NCBI GenBank assembly: GCA_944325475.1
Contig: CALVAF010000097.1
Coordinates: 1-14,151, forward strand
Source: an uncultured Helicobacter sp.
GTDB taxonomy: Bacteria; Campylobacterota; Campylobacteria; Campylobacterales; Helicobacteraceae
Length of the DNA: 14,151 nucleotides
Direction: 5' to 3'
The notes beneath the pieces were generated by a model that was not told the DNA's origin, searched no databases, and worked only from the letters and a program-made list of their open reading frames with translations. The translations under genes and the position numbers were made by a program. This document shows, piece after piece, positions 7,655 through 13,701 of this stretch (its first letter is position 1; every line of letters starts with the position of its first letter).

Positions 7655-8082
7655 TTCACTAACCTTTGATGTTCTAACTTAATACATAAATTTTCAAAAT
7701 AAATCCTACCTGCATTTTCTAAAATCTCTTTAGATTGTGAGCTTTGAAGCCCCAGCTGCACCCATATACATTTGGGCTTTGTTTCTAACTCTAAGACTTC
7801 CCTAGCAATCTCAAAAATCGCCTCACTTTTGCGAAAAATATCTAAAATGTCAATTCCGCCTTTTTGTGATTCTGCTCTAAATGCCTCTTGCAAAGAGCGA
7901 TAAATAGGGATTCTAAGAATCTCTCCACCTTTTGGATGGATAGGAATCACCCTATAACCTTGCTCTAAAAGATATCTAGCAACCTCATTACTTGGCTTAC
8001 TCTCATCAGGCGAAAGCCCCAAAATAGCGATACTTTTTGCTTCCTTTAAAACTTGTTTGATTAAAAAATCTTGATTTGACAT
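7651..8082 (-). CDS. CoA-binding domain protein (YccU-like)
   Basis: A 143-residue single-domain protein with a Rossmann-type CoA-binding fold, as in the nucleotide-binding half of succinyl-CoA synthetases. Seen are the opening strand and loop SIAILGLSPDESKPSNEVA, the second strand YRVIPIHPKG, and a final CIWVQLGLQS region. Family members are small cytosolic proteins with no settled function. The frame can extend to an ATG at 8154, but the extra 24 residues (basic, AT-coded) lie upstream of the conserved fold and overlap a -10 box, so the ATG at 8082 is preferred although its ribosome binding site is weak. Its stop overlaps the ilvA start, making it the first gene of a four-gene coupled run. 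Confidence 0.85.
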   Translation of the reverse strand: MSNQDFLIKQVLKEAKSIAILGLSPDESKPSNEVARYLLEQGYRVIPIHPKGGEILRIPIYRSLQEAFRAESQKGGIDILDIFRKSEAIFEIAREVLELETKPKCIWVQLGLQSSQSKEILENAGRIYFENLCIKLEHQRLVK

Positions 8083-8104
8083 GGCACACCATCTTTTTGT
8101 TTTA

Positions 8105-8110
8105 ATTGTA
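8105..8110 (-). promoter_or_regulatory. Probable -10 box for the CoA-binding/ilvA operon
   Basis: Minus-strand TACAAT 22 nt upstream of the ATG at 8082. Transcription near 8098 would leave a short leader and would exclude the longer upstream start at 8154. It diverges from the panC promoter about 100 bp away. Confidence 0.4.
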
Positions 8111-8211
8111 ACGAAGTTTTTTGAAAATTTTATAAAATTTCTCCACAAAGCCATATTCTCTCTGTAAATTCCCCAAATAACTTATCAAATAATCTCACAA
8201 GAAAAAAGTAG

Positions 8212-8217
8212 TATAAT
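8212..8217 (+). promoter_or_regulatory. Probable -10 box for panC
   Basis: A perfect TATAAT 47 nt upstream of the panC ATG, which would start transcription near 8224. A second TATAAT at 8245-8250 is too close to the AGAGGG ribosome binding site (8254-8259) to be a likely promoter. The downstream three-gene cassette might also be read from here. Confidence 0.55.
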
Positions 8218-8264
8218 TTTACCTTTTATTTGATAAACAAATTTTATAATCAAAGAGGGTTTTT

Positions 8265-9125
8265 ATGCAAGTTTTCACAACCACACAAGAATTGCGTGCT
8301 TTTATCCGCCACTACAAAGTCCAAAACCCCAACCATATTATCGGATTAGTCCCCACAATGGGTGCTTTACACAATGGGCATCTCTCGCTCATCCAAAACA
8401 GCCAAGAATCTTGTGATTGCACGATTGTTTCGATTTTCGTCAATCCTACGCAGTTTGGAGCTAATGAGGATTTTGACAAATACCCACGCAAAAAAGAAGC
8501 AGACCTAAGCATTTGTCAAAAAGCCAATGTGGATATTGTTTTTATGCCTGAAATTGAAGCAATCTACCCTCTTCCTAAAAACCTCCAAACCACCTTTAAT
8601 GCCCCTCATTCTATGGCAAACACGCTAGATGGCAAAACCCGTCCTAATCACTTCAATGGTGTCTTGCAAGTCGTGCATAAGCTTTTTAATCTCACCCAAG
8701 CTAACAGAGCCTTTTTTGGCAAAAAAGACGCCCAACAACTTCTTATCATTCAAAAAATGGTCGAAGATTTGTTTTTACCCATAGAAATTGTCCCCTGTCC
8801 GATTGTCCGCACGCAAGAGGGTTTAGCCCTTAGCTCACGCAATGCCTATCTAAGTCAAGAGGGCAAAACCAAAGCCCTAAAAATCTCCCAATCTCTCAAT
8901 GCCGCAACCAAAATGATTATGCAAGGTGAGATAGAATCAACTAAAATCAAACAAGCTGCCCTAAAGGTTTTAGAGGGTGAGGAATCAGAGGGCTTGGAAG
9001 TGGAATATTTCGTGATTGTGGATAAAAATCTCCAAGAGATTCCAAGGATACAAAAAGATTCCACACTTATTTTAGTTGTCGCAAAGGTTGAAGGGGTGCG
9101 ATTATTAGATAATTTGTGGCTGTAA
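8265..9125 (+). CDS. panC: Pantothenate synthetase (pantoate--beta-alanine ligase)
   Basis: Joins pantoate and beta-alanine using ATP, through a pantoyl-adenylate, as the last step of pantothenate (vitamin B5) synthesis in the cytosol. The 286 residues are family length. Visible are the ATP-binding PTMGALHNGH (30-39) with its HxGH signature, FVNPTQFGANEDFDKYPR (58-75), the TRPNHFNGV pantoate loop (126-134), FFGKKDAQQL (151-160) and LALSSRN (188-194), the KMSKS-equivalent. The ATG follows AGAGGG by 5 nt. It is the first gene of the plus-strand half and diverges from the CoA-binding/ilvA run. It ends 118 bp before the cassette; co-transcription is possible but not shown. Confidence 0.97.
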   Translation: MQVFTTTQELRAFIRHYKVQNPNHIIGLVPTMGALHNGHLSLIQNSQESCDCTIVSIFVNPTQFGANEDFDKYPRKKEADLSICQKANVDIVFMPEIEAIYPLPKNLQTTFNAPHSMANTLDGKTRPNHFNGVLQVVHKLFNLTQANRAFFGKKDAQQLLIIQKMVEDLFLPIEIVPCPIVRTQEGLALSSRNAYLSQEGKTKALKISQSLNAATKMIMQGEIESTKIKQAALKVLEGEESEGLEVEYFVIVDKNLQEIPRIQKDSTLILVVAKVEGVRLLDNLWL

Positions 9126-9130
9126 ATAAA

Positions 9131-9195
9131 TTTTATAAAACTTTAAGCAAAGTAGCTATACCATAACCGCTTTTATAAAACTTTCCGTGTGAAAG
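9131..9195 (+). repeat. Two copies of a composite palindrome-hairpin unit
   Basis: The 14-mer TTTTATAAAACTTT occurs at 9131-9144 and again, exactly, at 9171-9184, 40 bp apart. Its first ten bases are a perfect palindrome. In each copy the CTTT continues into a small hairpin: CTTT-AAGC-AAAG (9141-9152) and CTTTC-CGTGT-GAAAG (9181-9195). A further stem CAAG/CTTG (9199-9215) follows before the cassette. The units could be operator sites, tandem TATAAA-like -10 boxes, or a structured leader. The arrangement is visible; the function is inference. Confidence 0.5.
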
Positions 9196-9243
9196 GCAAC
9201 AAGTCTCCTTATCTTGTCTGTAACTTAAAATTAGGTTATTAAA

Positions 9244-10431
9244 ATGCAACAAAAATCCTGCGTTTTTATGGGTACAATCCCAACAGGTCCTCTCTTTTTT
9301 ATGCGGCTTGAAAATGCTTTTTTACTTTCCTCTAAAGGCGATTTAATCGAAGTTATCAGCCAATATGATAATTTGGATAATGACTTGATTGTATGGAGTC
9401 GATTTAAGGGGGAATTATTTTTAGAGAAGTTTCCACTTTGCAATGCTAATCATTCAAGCTTTGCTTATCTCTTAGAGAAAAAATCCCCCACAAAATTTAT
9501 GGAATTTGACCCAAATTCCCTGCTTTCTCCACCTCATCAAGGACTTGCTCCAAATGGCGTGTCTATCGAGTTAGCAAGCCCACAATACCATTTCCCGCTT
9601 AATCACAAAAACGAAATTGATTCAGGCAATATGGCACAACTCTATGAGGACGCAAAAAAGGCACAATGGAATGCCTCAACAGACATTCAATGGAAGGAGA
9701 TTCCACAATTTGATTCTAAAATCGAGTTTGCAATCGCACAGATTATGACTTATTTAACCGAAAATGAATTTTCAGCTCTCTATATTCCAAGCCAATTCTT
9801 AGCCCAAATTTCACCCTTTTTCACCGCCACCCCTTTGGTGCTCTCAAGCATTATTGGCGATGAAGCACGACACATCGAATCATTTATCAAAAGAGCCAAT
9901 GCCACAGGGCTTGGAGTGCAATACTCCACGCTAACCACGCAACAAAGCCTTTATAGCCTATGGGCTGAAAAAGACTATTTTAAATCTAGCTTTTTGCTAC
10001 ATGTTATGGGCGAGGGGACTTTTATTGACCTTTTGCGATTCCTTGAAGGTTGCTTTGAAGACTTGGGGGATTTGCAGAGTGCAAAATTGCTAAATCTAGC
10101 AAGACGCGATGAGGTAAGACATGTTGCTTATGGAATAAATCACATTAAAAACTCCATTGCAAAAAATCCTGCAAAAATTGAGATTTTAAAAGAAGCTGTC
10201 TTTAGACGAAAAAACTACCTCGATTCCCAAAGCAATGAATCTTCTTTGCTACTTGAATCTATGGCATTATTATCTGCTAAAACAGAAAAAAACATTGCAT
10301 TGGGGTTTGAGGCGGTGCTAGACTTGAAACAAAAAATGGAAAAAAATCGCACAAAAAGATTAATGGAATGTGGGATTGATGAAGATCTTGCAAGGGATTT
10401 AAGTCACTCCCACACACCTAATTTTATGTAA
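9244..10431 (+). CDS. TusA-like domain fused to a ferritin-like di-iron oxidase/oxygenase domain
   Basis: I do not recognise a named family for this 395-residue protein. Residues 5-80 follow a TusA sulfurtransferase pattern from start to end (MGTIPTGPLFFMRLENA, KGDLIEV, NDLIVWSRFKGELF, FAYLLEK), but the CPxP site reads P13-T-G-P, so the catalytic Cys is missing. A linker leads to a four-helix domain (about 155-365) with a full di-iron ligand set: E173 or E175, E207 and H210 in GDEARH, E257 in MGEGTF, E290 and H293 in RRDEVRH. Spacings of 32 and 33 between the paired helices match ribonucleotide reductase R2 and bacterial multicomponent monooxygenases. It probably activates O2 in the cytosol; no transmembrane or signal segment is seen. 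The ATG has only a weak TAGG site. It is followed 20 nt later by the flavoprotein gene, a likely partner. Confidence 0.85.
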   Translation: MQQKSCVFMGTIPTGPLFFMRLENAFLLSSKGDLIEVISQYDNLDNDLIVWSRFKGELFLEKFPLCNANHSSFAYLLEKKSPTKFMEFDPNSLLSPPHQGLAPNGVSIELASPQYHFPLNHKNEIDSGNMAQLYEDAKKAQWNASTDIQWKEIPQFDSKIEFAIAQIMTYLTENEFSALYIPSQFLAQISPFFTATPLVLSSIIGDEARHIESFIKRANATGLGVQYSTLTTQQSLYSLWAEKDYFKSSFLLHVMGEGTFIDLLRFLEGCFEDLGDLQSAKLLNLARRDEVRHVAYGINHIKNSIAKNPAKIEILKEAVFRRKNYLDSQSNESSLLLESMALLSAKTEKNIALGFEAVLDLKQKMEKNRTKRLMECGIDEDLARDLSHSHTPNFM

Positions 10432-10451
10432 TTTATATAAAAGGAAAGGTA

Positions 10452-11585
10452 ATGTTAGATTTACAAAATTTAGAATCAAAAATCCAAAAGCTAGGACAGG
10501 AATTTATCGCCCCTTACACGCAAGAAATCGATTGTGAGGCACGATTCCCAAAAGAAGCTTATGATGCCTTAAAACAACAAGGCTTTATGGGATTATTAAT
10601 CCCCAAAGAATATGGTGGTTTGCAAGGTGGGAATCTTACCCATGTAGAAGCTTGCTATCATCTAGCACGATTCAACGCTTCAGCGGCACTTTGCTATATG
10701 ATGCACAATGTCGCCACTGCTTGTATGGCACACTATGGCACAGAACACCAAAAATCCCTCTATCTACCCAAAATTGCAAAAGGCGAGGCAAGCCTTGCAT
10801 TAGCTTATAGCGAAAGTGGCTCTGGGACACACTTTATCAATCCAGATATTGTTGAATCACAAAGGGGCGAAAAACGCATTTTAGAGGGTAGAAAAAGCTT
10901 TGTAACCTCCGCACAACAGGCTAATTATTACCTAACCTATACCAACTCTTGCAAACTAGAGGGAAAGAAAAACAATTGGATTGTCCCTAGCAATCACCCT
11001 GCCCTAACCCATGAAGAGGGCGTATGGAATGGACTTGGAATGCGGGGCAATGTCTCCAAACCCGTGCAATTTAATCAAGTAGAGTTAGATGAAGAGAATT
11101 GCTTACTTGGGATTGAAGGTGATGGGGAGAATCAAATTAATCTTGTGGCGGTGTATTTTGTAACCGGGCTTGGTGCAGTTTATAGCGGAGTGGGAATGGC
11201 AGCCTATGAATGCGCCCTCAACCATTGCTTAGAGCGCAAATATTCTAATGGTAGCGATTTAGCTGATAATGAACTTGTGCGGGTGCATCTAGCCGAACTC
11301 TACACCAAAACACAAAGCCAAATCGCACTGGTTAGAGAAGCTGCAAGAGCATTTGATAGTGGTGCAAGTGATGCCCCGCTTAAAATCTTTGCTTGCAGAA
11401 TCAACGCCACCCACCTTGTTATGGAGATTTGCGAACTTGCCATGCGACTTGGTGGAGGAAAAGCTTATAGCAAACACTTACCGCTAGAACAATATCTAAG
11501 GGATGCTATGGCAAGTCAAGTTATGGCACCAAGCCTTGATGTGCTAAAAATTTGGCTTGGTGGTGCTATCACAAAGAAAGGATGA
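10452..11585 (+). CDS. Acyl-CoA dehydrogenase-fold flavoprotein lacking the catalytic Glu
   Basis: A 377-residue cytosolic protein with the full acyl-CoA dehydrogenase architecture: N-terminal helices (FPKEAYDALKQQGF, IPKEYGG), the ALAYSESGSGTHF signature (116-128), FAD-contacting GRKSFVTSA (146-154), GLGMRGN (194-200), and a C-terminal helical domain ending LEQYLRDAMASQVMAPSLD. Aligning RDA here (350-352) with RDAKIYQIYEG of medium-chain dehydrogenase puts Ala359 at the catalytic Glu, and I see no replacement in the helix used by isovaleryl-CoA dehydrogenase. Normal alpha,beta-dehydrogenation is therefore unlikely. Relatives without this base include flavin-dependent monooxygenases such as DszC. 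AAAGGAAAGG precedes the ATG, 20 nt after the di-iron gene, and the stop is 3 nt before the next gene. Fold certain, substrate unknown. Confidence 0.9.
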   Translation: MLDLQNLESKIQKLGQEFIAPYTQEIDCEARFPKEAYDALKQQGFMGLLIPKEYGGLQGGNLTHVEACYHLARFNASAALCYMMHNVATACMAHYGTEHQKSLYLPKIAKGEASLALAYSESGSGTHFINPDIVESQRGEKRILEGRKSFVTSAQQANYYLTYTNSCKLEGKKNNWIVPSNHPALTHEEGVWNGLGMRGNVSKPVQFNQVELDEENCLLGIEGDGENQINLVAVYFVTGLGAVYSGVGMAAYECALNHCLERKYSNGSDLADNELVRVHLAELYTKTQSQIALVREAARAFDSGASDAPLKIFACRINATHLVMEICELAMRLGGGKAYSKHLPLEQYLRDAMASQVMAPSLDVLKIWLGGAITKKG

Positions 11586-11588
11586 AAA

Positions 11589-12455
11589 ATGAAAAATATT
11601 TTAGTCGGTGCGGTGGCGTATGCACCGCAAATCGTGCCAATTTGGGATACCATTAGGGATTATGCTAACCATTATTTCAAAGGCGAAATTCGCCTAGATT
11701 ATGTGCTCTTTAGCAATTATGAAAGGCAGGTAGAATGGCTTTTAAACAAAAAAATTGATATTGCATGGAATACCAATGTCGCCTATGTTCGCTCCAAATT
11801 TGCTACAAACAATGGGGTGGAAGCACTTTTAATGCGGGATACAGACATTGGTTTTAAAAGTATTTTTGTTAGCAAAGACAAGATTTCCAGTTTGCAAGCC
11901 CTAAAGGGCAAAAAGTTTGGGCTTGGGAGTTTGGATTCTGCACAAGCAGCGATTATGCCTCTTTTTTATCTACAAAAAGAGGGGCTAGAAACTCAAGAAT
12001 CTCTAGCACAAAATCTCCCTGCACCCCAAACTTCCAGTAACGCTGTTTCTATCATCCGCTATAATAGCGATGTGGGTAAGCATGGCGATACGGGCAGAAG
12101 CGAATTTGATGTGCTAGAGGCTATCAAAGCAGGAATGCTCGATGCAGGAGCGATTGGCTCAACCACTTGGGCAAGAATCATGCAAGAAGGCACTTATCCA
12201 GAACTCTCAAGCTTCTATGCCAGCACGGATTATTGCCATTGCAATTTCACTTCGCTAAAGGATTTTGATGAAGGGCTAAAAAAGGCGTTTGTGGCAATGA
12301 TGCTATCCCAAAACACCCTCAAAAATGACACACAAATTTCGCAAATGATGAAGCTTGAAGGGCTAAATGAATGGGTTTTATGCGACCAAAAAGCCCTAAG
12401 CGGATATCATGACATTATCCAAGCCATGCAAGAACAAAACCTGCTAAATCCCTAA
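11589..12455 (+). CDS. PhnD-like binding-protein fold without a signal peptide
   Basis: A 288-residue type II binding-protein fold of the PhnD/SsuA (phosphonate-binding) superfamily. Visible blocks are ILVGAVAYAPQIVPIWD at the first strand, VEWLLNKKIDIAWNTNVAYV (48-67), the ligand-site LKGKKFGLGSLDSAQAA (105-121), KHGDTGRSEFDVLEAI (164-179), LDAGAIGSTTW (184-194) and DYCHCNFTSL (214-223). Periplasmic relatives begin with a signal peptide or lipobox; this one starts directly at the fold, so it should be cytosolic. No permease or ATPase gene is nearby. It may be an enzyme or a carrier of the substrate handled by its two partners. AAAGGA overlapping the upstream TGA stop serves as ribosome binding site. 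C216 and C218 around H217 could bind metal or be reactive. Confidence 0.85.
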   Translation: MKNILVGAVAYAPQIVPIWDTIRDYANHYFKGEIRLDYVLFSNYERQVEWLLNKKIDIAWNTNVAYVRSKFATNNGVEALLMRDTDIGFKSIFVSKDKISSLQALKGKKFGLGSLDSAQAAIMPLFYLQKEGLETQESLAQNLPAPQTSSNAVSIIRYNSDVGKHGDTGRSEFDVLEAIKAGMLDAGAIGSTTWARIMQEGTYPELSSFYASTDYCHCNFTSLKDFDEGLKKAFVAMMLSQNTLKNDTQISQMMKLEGLNEWVLCDQKALSGYHDIIQAMQEQNLLNP

Positions 12456-12470
12456 AAGCTCTAATTGTCA

Positions 12471-12493
12471 AATCTGATTTGCCAAATCAGATT
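12471..12493 (+). terminator. 10-bp hairpin after the three-gene cassette
   Basis: AATCTGATTT (12471-12480) pairs perfectly with AAATCAGATT (12484-12493) around a GCC loop. With one bulged A the stem continues into TCA/TGA. It starts 16 nt past the stop codon. The following T-run is short (CTTTT at 12501-12505), so termination strength is uncertain. Confidence 0.5.
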
Positions 12494-12504
12494 GACCCTG
12501 CTTT

Positions 12505-12524
12505 TAAGGCTCCTTTTAGCCTTA
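12505..12524 (+). terminator. Second hairpin after the cassette
   Basis: TAAGGCT (12505-12511) pairs with AGCCTTA (12518-12524) around CCTTTT. It is GC-richer than the first hairpin and lies 11 nt beyond it. There is no T-run downstream. The two may act together as a tandem 3' end. Confidence 0.4.
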
Positions 12525-12653
12525 TGCACTCCACAAACCGACTCATTTTAGCTTCATTCTAGCTTTTCCCCAAAACTCAAGACAAAAAAGCCAGCTAAAT
12601 GCCACCTAGCAATCACAGATAATTCCCAAAATTACCCCAACTCAAACTCCATT

Positions 12654-12672
12654 AAAAATTGATTCAATTTTT
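12654..12672. repeat. 19-bp perfect AT-rich palindrome
   Basis: AAAAATTGA and TCAATTTTT flank a single central T. It sits 80 bp upstream of the rpsB -10 box. It could be a protein-binding site or a weak bidirectional terminator; AT-rich sequence makes such palindromes fairly easy by chance. Confidence 0.35.
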
Positions 12673-12751
12673 TAGAACATAAGCCCCAAAGCCAAAAATC
12701 AAACCCCATTATTTTATCCTTTTTTTAAACTCTAATTTAAAATTTTTCTGC

Positions 12752-12757
12752 TATAAT
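12752..12757 (+). promoter_or_regulatory. -10 box for rpsB-tsf
   Basis: TATAAT preceded by CTGC, giving an extended-type context. Transcription should begin near 12765, leaving a leader of about 117 nt before rpsB, unusually long for this compact genome and consistent with leader-based control of a ribosomal protein operon. Confidence 0.65.
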
Positions 12758-12789
12758 CCCAAGCTTTTATTTTTATCAACTCACACACG

Positions 12790-12841
12790 CTAATCCTAGG
12801 TTTAGGTTGCAAAACCTTAGTATTAGGGCTTTGTTAAGGAG
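12790..12841 (+). promoter_or_regulatory. Structured rpsB leader with an orphan Shine-Dalgarno
   Basis: CTAAT (12790-12794) pairs with ATTAG (12822-12826), enclosing AGGTT-GCAA-AACCT (12804-12817), a stem capped by a GNRA-type GCAA loop. The internal loop on the 5' side contains CCTAGG. Just after it, TAAGGAG (12835-12841) is a perfect match to the 16S anti-Shine-Dalgarno but has no usable start codon at the right distance; the real site GGAG lies at 12871-12874. S2 is known to repress its own operon in E. coli; a similar S2- or 30S-binding role here is inference. Confidence 0.45.
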
Positions 12842-12881
12842 CGTGGAGGGAAAACCAAAAACATAAAATAGGAGAAAAACT

Positions 12882-13691
12882 ATGGTAACAATGAAAGATC
12901 TTTTAGAATGCGGAGTGCATTTTGGGCATCAGACAAGACGTTGGAATCCAAAAATGAAAAAATTTATTTTTGGCGTGAGAAAAAATATCCACATAATTGA
13001 TTTGCAAAAGACTTTACGCTACTTCCGCTACACTTACAATATCGTAAGAGACGCCGCAGCTGAAGGCAAAACCATTATGTTTGTGGGGACCAAAAAGCAA
13101 GCAAGCGAAACACTCAAACAATATGCTCAAAGCGTGAATGCACCTTATGTGAATTATCGTTGGCTTGGGGGTATGCTAACTAACTTTTCTACTATTAGAA
13201 AATCTATCCGTAAGCTTGAAATCATCGAGGAAATGGAATCAAGCGGACAAATTGACTTACTTACCAAAAAAGAAAAACTTATGATTCAAAGAAAAAAAGA
13301 GAAACTCACCCAATATCTTGGCGGGGTAAGACAACTCAAAAAAGCACCAGATATGATTTTTGTCATCGATGCGGCTAAAGAAAAAATCGCCGTGGCTGAA
13401 GCAAGAAGACTTGGGATTCCAGTCGTTGCACCACTAGATACAAACTGCGACCCTGATATGGTGGATTACCCAATCCCCGGAAATGACGATGCAATCCGCT
13501 CTATCCAGCTTTTCTGCAAAGAAATTGCAGAAGCTATCACTGAAGGAAGAGCCATTGCTGGAGGCGAAGTCTTAGAAAACAACGAAACTGCAGAGCCAGT
13601 GACTGAAGAAGAAAAACAAGAAGTGCTTGAAGAGGCAATGCAAGAAGAATCAATCAAAGAAAAAGATTTCACAGAAAATACTGAAGAATAA
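12882..13691 (+). CDS. rpsB: 30S ribosomal protein S2
   Basis: S2 binds late on the 30S back near S1 and is needed for S1 attachment in bacteria that have it. The 269 residues include the N-terminal signature LLECGVHFGHQTRRWNPKM, MFVGTKKQA, NYRWLGGMLTNF and the PDMIFVIDAAKEKIAVAEA signature. The last 40 residues form a Glu-rich acidic tail (EVTEEE-like, ending ENTEE), longer than the E. coli end. GGAG lies 7 nt before the ATG. The stop TAA is part of the TAAGGAG ribosome binding site of tsf, so the two are coupled. rpsB-tsf is one of the most conserved bacterial pairs. Confidence 0.98.
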   Translation: MVTMKDLLECGVHFGHQTRRWNPKMKKFIFGVRKNIHIIDLQKTLRYFRYTYNIVRDAAAEGKTIMFVGTKKQASETLKQYAQSVNAPYVNYRWLGGMLTNFSTIRKSIRKLEIIEEMESSGQIDLLTKKEKLMIQRKKEKLTQYLGGVRQLKKAPDMIFVIDAAKEKIAVAEARRLGIPVVAPLDTNCDPDMVDYPIPGNDDAIRSIQLFCKEIAEAITEGRAIAGGEVLENNETAEPVTEEEKQEVLEEAMQEESIKEKDFTENTEE

Positions 13692-13701
13692 GGAGTGAGA
13701 G

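Larger units (their letters stand above)
12456..12881. other. 426-bp spacer and rpsB leader without a protein gene
   Basis: No convincing ORF is present on either strand. From left to right it holds two hairpins just past the cassette, about 130 bp of featureless AT-rich sequence, a perfect 19-bp palindrome, the rpsB -10 box and a structured leader. The individual elements are listed separately. Confidence 0.6.

Noticed and set aside
8083..8154. Upstream extension of the CoA-binding protein to an ATG at 8154
   Set aside because: The extra 24 residues precede the conserved fold and overlap a likely -10 box. The ATG at 8082 fits the family start better.
9126..9243. Known metabolite riboswitch upstream of the cassette
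   Set aside because: I looked for the conserved cores of TPP, FMN, cobalamin, SAM and other common classes and found none.
11589..12455. Assignment of the PhnD-like protein as a Thi5-type HMP-P synthase
   Set aside because: The fold and Cys/His motif invite it, but the Thi5 CCCFC motif is not present and no thiamine gene or TPP riboswitch is nearby.
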